In this document: piece after piece, positions 13,104 to 17,001 of the stretch
How positions within the stretch are numbered: the first letter of the stretch is position 1
Layout of the letters: each line of letters opens with the position of its first letter
Assembly (NCBI GenBank): GCA_964430695.1
Contig: CAYSFO010000031.1
Coordinates: forward strand, 1-17,001
DNA: 17,001 bases
Source: MGBC108787 sp964430695
GTDB lineage: Bacteria; Bacillota_I; Bacilli_A; RF39; UBA660
Reading direction: 5' to 3'
The notes under the pieces: generated by a model
The model's database searches: none
What the model saw: the letters and a program-made list of their open reading frames with translations, nothing else
What the model was told of the DNA's origin: nothing
Program-made: the position numbers and the translations under genes

Positions 13104-14712
13104 CACAAGACTCATAAATAATATTCAACTCTTTAAAGTTGAAGTGAATATCAATATTTCCATCTTCATGAATAGAAATATGATTTATTAACTTTAACAT
13201 TAGATCTCTTGTTGGATGTTCCACATTAATAAATTCTTGAACTAATGTTTTTAAATCTTCAGCGGTTTCTCCGCTGTTTTCTATTTCGTACAAATAATCT
13301 TGCGTTTCTTTTAATTTAATTTCTTTTGCTTCAATATCTTTTGATAATTTTAAATGTACTCTTTCATACATTTCTTCTGATACTTTGTTTTGCAATTTAT
13401 CCATATACATATTATCTAAACTAGTTTTAAGATTAGTAATATCAGTTTCTAATTTGCTAATACTATTTTTTACACTTTCAATTGTTGCGCTTTCATTACA
13501 CTCTTTTTGAGCAGCTTTTTCGATTTTATCAGATTGAAGTGAATCCATTACATTTTTAATAACATCAACAACACCATTTTCTAATGTATCATAGTCAAAC
13601 CCATGATTCGTACATAAATTATATTCAACTTTATATTTTCTATAATAGTTGCATACTGTAGTTGTTTTGCCATTAGCACGTCTAGCACGAATTCCAATAT
13701 TATGACCACAATCGGCACATTTTAATAATCCATCTAATAAAAAGTACTCTTTTTTGTCATTTCTTTGTTTTTGTTTAGGTAGTAGTTCTTGCACTTTTTC
13801 AAAAGTTTTTTTATCAACCAATGCTTCATGAGTATTTTCTACAATAATCCATTTATCTTCTGAATTACATACAATTTTTCTGTATTTATAATTTACTCTA
13901 CTTCTCCTATTTTGAATCATATCACCTGTATATAGCCTATTTTTAAGTATTTTTTTTAGTGTAGTATTAGACCAGTATCCATAGATATTACCGCTCTTCC
14001 CTCCCCTTTCAAAACTTCTATTCCTAGTAATAGAAAAGGTTGGAACTTTTTCATCGTTTAAGATATCTCTTATTTGGTTGATTTTATGTCCATTAACAAA
14101 TAAATCAAATATTCTTTTTATTATAGGACCTTCTACTTCATCTACAACTAGATGATTTTTGTCTTCTGGATCTACTTTATATCCAAATGGAGGACATCCG
14201 CCTACCCATTTACCCTCTGATTGCATTGTATGAAGTGCTGTTCTAATCTTCTTTGATAAATCTTTAGCATACATATCGTTAAGTATAGCTTTAAATGGTG
14301 CAATATCGTTATTTGTTGAATCAATGGCTGTATCAATTGCATCTGTTAATGCGATGTATCTGACACCATGTGCTGGAAACCATTTTTCTACATATTCACC
14401 TGTACCAATATAATCTCTGGAAAGTCTTGATAAGTCTTTCGTAATAACCATGTTGATTTTACCAGCCTCGATATCTTTTAACATTCTTTGAAATGCAGGG
14501 CGATTAAAATTTGTTCCAGTATAACCATCATCAACATAAATATCAACTAATGTATATCCTTGCTCAGTTACATATTTAGTTAATAATATTTTTTGGTTTT
14601 GAATACTTTCACTTTCATCTTCTTTTCCATTTTCTTTAATATCCTCTTTAGATAGTCTTATATAAATTGCAACAAAGTAATTTTTTGCTATATTCCCAAT
14701 AGTGTTAAACAC
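13096..14712 (-). CDS. Large serine recombinase (element integrase/excisionase)
   Basis: A 538-residue site-specific recombinase that would integrate and excise the element through a 5'-phosphoserine intermediate. The catalytic N-terminal resolvase domain (about 12-165) has AIYIRLSKED with Ser21 as nucleophile, the DGYTGTNFNRPAFQRML loop and VITKDLSRLSRDY. The recombinase domain (about 175-310) follows (GGCPPFGYKVDP, LKKILKNRLYTGDMI). Then come a zinc ribbon (CADCGH, about 335-340, with CNYY and LCTNHGF), a coiled coil (about 395-480) and a C-terminal cap (NIDIHFNFKEL). The start is a GTG with AGGAGG nine bases upstream. It has a promoter of its own. Its stop codon lies at the junction with the ZIP gene, so the gene abuts the element end. 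Confidence 0.97.
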   Translation of the reverse strand: MFNTIGNIAKNYFVAIYIRLSKEDIKENGKEDESESIQNQKILLTKYVTEQGYTLVDIYVDDGYTGTNFNRPAFQRMLKDIEAGKINMVITKDLSRLSRDYIGTGEYVEKWFPAHGVRYIALTDAIDTAIDSTNNDIAPFKAILNDMYAKDLSKKIRTALHTMQSEGKWVGGCPPFGYKVDPEDKNHLVVDEVEGPIIKRIFDLFVNGHKINQIRDILNDEKVPTFSITRNRSFERGGKSGNIYGYWSNTTLKKILKNRLYTGDMIQNRRSRVNYKYRKIVCNSEDKWIIVENTHEALVDKKTFEKVQELLPKQKQRNDKKEYFLLDGLLKCADCGHNIGIRARRANGKTTTVCNYYRKYKVEYNLCTNHGFDYDTLENGVVDVIKNVMDSLQSDKIEKAAQKECNESATIESVKNSISKLETDITNLKTSLDNMYMDKLQNKVSEEMYERVHLKLSKDIEAKEIKLKETQDYLYEIENSGETAEDLKTLVQEFINVEHPTRDLMLKLINHISIHEDGNIDIHFNFKELNIIYESCVA

Positions 14713-14723
14713 TAAACAATTCC

Positions 14724-14739
14724 TCCTAACTCATTAGGA
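14724..14739 (-). promoter_or_regulatory. Hairpin covering the recombinase ribosome binding site
   Basis: TCCTAA and TTAGGA, 6 bp each with a four-base loop (minus strand TCCTAATGAGTTAGGA). The right arm overlaps AGGAGG (14727-14722). The stem could hide the ribosome binding site or act as a repressor half-site pair. Both readings are inferences. Confidence 0.5.
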
Positions 14740-14762
14740 ATATAAATTGAAATTACAAGATT

Positions 14763-14791
14763 ATTATAACGCGTTTTTAGCATTTAGTCAG
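14763..14791 (-). promoter_or_regulatory. Promoter of the serine recombinase gene
   Basis: On the minus strand, CTGACT (14791-14786) and TATAAT (14768-14763) are separated by 17 bases. The -35 lies in the last codons of the 42-residue peptide gene. Confidence 0.65.
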
Positions 14792-14905
14792 CCCTGTAGA
14801 ATTGTTATTATTTAAATAATTTACTAGGGCTTGTATTACCAATTTTTCTAAATCTTCTCCTTCATTATTAAAAAATACATTAAATTTTAGTTCTTTATTT
14901 TCCAT
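14777..14905 (-). CDS. Small element-encoded peptide (42 residues)
   Basis: ATG 14905 opens 42 codons ending in TAA, beginning MENKELKFNVFFNNEGEDLE and continuing into a short amphipathic helix (KLVIQALVNYL) and an Asn-rich tail. A purine-rich AGGGGGG five to six bases upstream of the ATG can serve as ribosome binding site. It is acidic, without cysteine pairs or membrane helix. Its place just upstream of the recombinase is where ICEs often carry a tiny protein of unknown role, but I cannot assign it to a family. It is oriented with the recombinase, whose promoter overlaps its end. Confidence 0.62.
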   Translation of the reverse strand: MENKELKFNVFFNNEGEDLEKLVIQALVNYLNNNNSTGLTKC

Positions 14906-14931
14906 GTTTACCCCCCTTTTTTATTCCTAAA

Positions 14932-14950
14932 GATAATATTTTTTATTATC
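14932..14950 (-). terminator. Possible weak terminator after the sortase gene
   Basis: GATAATA (14932-14938), five T and TATTATC (14944-14950) form a perfect 7-bp inverted repeat made mostly of A and T, 60 bases after the sortase stop. On the minus strand only three T follow, so termination may be inefficient. Confidence 0.35.
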
Positions 14951-15010
14951 ATATATATATTTATAATTAAATTTTTTTGACTATCTAATTCACAATATGC
15001 GAAAAGTCTT

Positions 15011-15616
15011 TTAATATGTTATCAAATCTACTAATTTGCCTGTTAAAACTATTTGATAACCTTTTCTATTTTGATTACAAGTTATTAAAGTAATATAATT
15101 ATCATTAATAGGATTTTTAATTACTGCTTTACCAGTTTTTTCAATATCGTACTTATCAAAAATAATATAATGATATTTAATTCCATTAAAATAGACATAG
15201 ACATCATCATCTATGTTTACATTCACTAAATGTTTGAAATAAGCTATAGAGCTATTACCAGAATGAGCATATAAAATAAAATTTCCATACTCATTTGGAT
15301 AATTACTACTCTTATCTGCACTTATTGCATAATTTATAGAATAAAAGTTTTTGGTACTATTTACGATTCCACTTTTTAGATTAATAACAGGAATTTCTAA
15401 AATTGCAGTATAATTTATCGTATTCTTTTTTTCTTCTTTTTTTTCTACAATAGGTTCTATTATTTCTTGTTCTTCTTTTTCTTCAATAATCGAAGTTTCC
15501 TTAATATAATCATCTATATTATCATTCTCCCTATTTTCAAGAGTTTTAATATATATTGCATAAAATCCAATTATTGCAATTCCAATAATAAGCAATATCC
15601 ACCCAATCTTTTTCAT
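15011..15616 (-). CDS. Sortase (transpeptidase) of the element
   Basis: A 201-residue membrane-anchored cysteine transpeptidase. Sortases cut LPXTG-type signals and join surface proteins to the cell wall or to each other. One N-terminal helix (IGWILLIIGIAIIGFYAIYI, residues 4-23) is followed by a Glu/Lys-rich linker (about 40-65) and the sortase beta-barrel from residue 69 (YTAILEIPVINLKSGIV). The catalytic His118 is in LYAHSGNSSIAYF, Cys180 is in TLITC, and Arg184 follows in NQNRKGYQIVLTGKL. The start overlaps the stop of the coupling protein gene by one base (TAATG), so translation is coupled. In conjugative elements of Gram-positives, sortases are thought to anchor element-encoded adhesins. 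No LPXTG substrate gene is in the visible part. Confidence 0.93.
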   Translation of the reverse strand: MKKIGWILLIIGIAIIGFYAIYIKTLENRENDNIDDYIKETSIIEEKEEQEIIEPIVEKKEEKKNTINYTAILEIPVINLKSGIVNSTKNFYSINYAISADKSSNYPNEYGNFILYAHSGNSSIAYFKHLVNVNIDDDVYVYFNGIKYHYIIFDKYDIEKTGKAVIKNPINDNYITLITCNQNRKGYQIVLTGKLVDLITY

Positions 15617-17001
15617 TACATTATTCTCTCCTTTGCTTCATCATAAATCATAATTCTAGTGGTACAGTTTTTCTCGTTCCTATAAACTGAAAAAATATAT
15701 TTTTCTTTATCAAATTCTTCCAAATTTTCCATAATATTATTTGGTAAAAACATATCTATATCAATTAAATAAGTATTAATATCTGGCATTATTATATTTG
15801 CTTTAACATTGAGTAAAGCTTCCTGCATTAAACGATAAGCAATATTATTTGGTATATCTTTTTTAGAATTATCTTCAATTCTTGCTTTTCGTGTTTCTCT
15901 ATTTATTGATCTATTAATTGCTCGTTCAAAATTCTTTTCAGCATTCATAGTAACTTTTTTTACATGATCTTCATCAATTTTTTCATATTCTCTTCTTAGT
16001 TCTTCAACAGTATAATAATTATTTGTAATTCTCTTTAATACTTGTGTTTGCCTTTCTACAGCTGTTAAATTTGCATATTCAGGATAAATATCGCTATAAA
16101 GATAAGTATCTCGAAATATTGGATTACTAACTGTTGGAAAGATTATTGTTTTATACTTTAATCCAATTATTTCTGTTACTGTAAGTAATTCTTTCCCCAT
16201 TAAAGATGTTGTCTGATTTGCTCCCACTTTCATAGGATCTGTTGATTTACTCATAGAATTTGTTTCAATTGTTGACTTTCCTAGTTTTTCTGAAATAACT
16301 TTGGCAGTTTCAACTGTATTTGTTTTTAAATATACTAAAGCACAGTTATCTTGAATAATACTTGCCACTTCTTTACCATAAACCTGATTAAGTTGTGAAA
16401 ATGATTGGATAAAAAATTGAAATCTCATACCTCTTGATCGTGCTACTGATACTAAAGTTTCAATAGAACTAAGAGGAGGACAGTTCGCAAACTCATCTAA
16501 AATCCATTCTACTTTTACTGGTAATGTTCCATTATTCTCTGGAAGATTAGCAAACTTAGTTAAATCTTTCGTTAGCATACCAATTATAATAGTAACTAAC
16601 TGAAAGTAGGCTCGGTCTTCATCTGGAACAATGATATATAATGCTGTAGGTTTACTTCCTAAGTCAGTAAAATTAAACTCATTCGTACTTGTGATATTCT
16701 CAACATTTAAATCATCAAATATTGCCATCTTTTCACCAAAAACAGCAGTAATTGATTTATACGTGTTATCAGCAGCAGACATAATAGAAGTAAGATAGTC
16801 TTTTGATAGACTTCCATATTTTCTATTATTTAAATTCTTTTGTAAATAGTTTTGATTTTCCTTTATTAAAGATGAATTTTGAAATTTCTTTACACTAGAA
16901 ATATTAATCTTATTTTCACTAATTAATCCTAACTGATAATCTTCTAAAAATACTCCAACAATTCCTATGAATAGCTGTTTAGCACTATTTATCCAAAACT
17001 T
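15616..17001 (-). CDS. Type IV secretion coupling protein (VirD4/TraG-type), C-terminal 461 residues
   Basis: The frame is open to the right edge, so the N-terminus (membrane helices and Walker A) is outside the window and the ATG at 16782 is internal. Coupling proteins are hexameric ATPases that bring the relaxase-DNA complex to the conjugation channel. Seen are the FWINSAKQLFIGIVGVFLED stretch at the edge, IIVPDEDRAYFQLVTIIIG, Walker B VEWILDEFANCPPL, then SRGMRFQFFIQSFSQL and VYLKTNTVETAKVISEKLGK. All are characteristic of the TraG/VirD4 family of Firmicute conjugative elements. The C-terminus is long, charged and probably element-specific (about 150 residues after the ATPase domain). It is co-translated with the sortase through a TAATG overlap. 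Confidence 0.93.
   Translation of the reverse strand, partial: KFWINSAKQLFIGIVGVFLEDYQLGLISENKINISSVKKFQNSSLIKENQNYLQKNLNNRKYGSLSKDYLTSIMSAADNTYKSITAVFGEKMAIFDDLNVENITSTNEFNFTDLGSKPTALYIIVPDEDRAYFQLVTIIIGMLTKDLTKFANLPENNGTLPVKVEWILDEFANCPPLSSIETLVSVARSRGMRFQFFIQSFSQLNQVYGKEVASIIQDNCALVYLKTNTVETAKVISEKLGKSTIETNSMSKSTDPMKVGANQTTSLMGKELLTVTEIIGLKYKTIIFPTVSNPIFRDTYLYSDIYPEYANLTAVERQTQVLKRITNNYYTVEELRREYEKIDEDHVKKVTMNAEKNFERAINRSINRETRKARIEDNSKKDIPNNIAYRLMQEALLNVKANIIMPDINTYLIDIDMFLPNNIMENLEEFDKEKYIFSVYRNEKNCTTRIMIYDEAKERIM

Larger units (their letters stand above)
13083..17001 (-). mobile_element. Integrative and conjugative element, left part (continues beyond the window)
   Basis: From the split ZIP gene rightward, all genes lie on the minus strand and are element-type: a large serine recombinase at the very end, a 42-residue peptide, a sortase and a VirD4/TraG-type coupling protein. 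No host housekeeping gene is seen in this part. Recombinase at one end plus conjugation genes is the layout of serine-recombinase ICEs of Firmicutes. Relaxase, VirB4 and replication genes are not in view, so mobility of this copy is not shown. Confidence 0.85.

Noticed and set aside
14906..15010. Promoter for the 42-residue peptide gene
   Set aside because: The stretch is almost pure A and T with many TATA-like words, and no -35/-10 pair stands out from the background.
16782..16782. ATG at 16782 as start of the coupling protein
   Set aside because: The frame stays open to the window edge and the upstream residues match the family, so this methionine is internal.

Overview
The window is AT-rich and reads like the chromosome of a low-GC Firmicute (Bacillota, Bacilli side, possibly one of the gut lineages near the Mollicutes). 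The evidence is the rpoD-trmK-yqfQ-like neighbourhood, strong AGGAGG or AGGTGA ribosome binding sites, sigma-A-type promoters and a SpoIIM-like protein. All tryptophans I checked use TGG, and none of the 20 gene ends uses TGA, so the code looks standard with TGA avoided as a stop. The species cannot be named from the sequence.

Left part (1-2700): the 3' end of rpoD overlaps trmK (tRNA m1A22 methyltransferase) by one base. A convergent small YqfQ/VrrA-like gene follows. Divergent from it is the most striking locus: a membrane-anchored surface protein (1383-2619) with a perfect start signal whose reading frame is broken by a run of ten G. One G fewer restores a protein of 411 residues. This looks like a phase-variable switch caught in the OFF state. 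The C-terminal part of the gene has different codon use and resembles variable lectin-like or FGE-like surface domains.

Middle part (2750-8260): type IV pilus or competence-pseudopilus machinery, comprising a PilC/GspF platform protein and PilD prepilin peptidase in one operon and a convergent PilB/GspE ATPase with an odd acidic tail. A 33-residue DUF4044-like membrane peptide, a SpoIIM-like membrane protein and an unrecognised 220-residue protein follow.

Housekeeping and accessory part (8300-12680): mnmA (tRNA 2-thiouridylase), a helix-turn-helix protein, a radical SAM protein with a cysteine-rich C-terminus, about 370 bases without a gene, a membrane-anchored DUF2726-like (nuclease-fold) protein, and a class I glutamine amidotransferase.

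Right part (about 13080 to the edge): the left end of an integrative and conjugative element. A large serine recombinase sits exactly against the 3' half of a ZIP metal transporter gene cut at its first HN-x-PEG motif. Further in are a 42-residue peptide, a sortase and a VirD4/TraG-type coupling protein that runs off the window. The missing 5' half of the transporter should lie at the other end of the element, outside this window.
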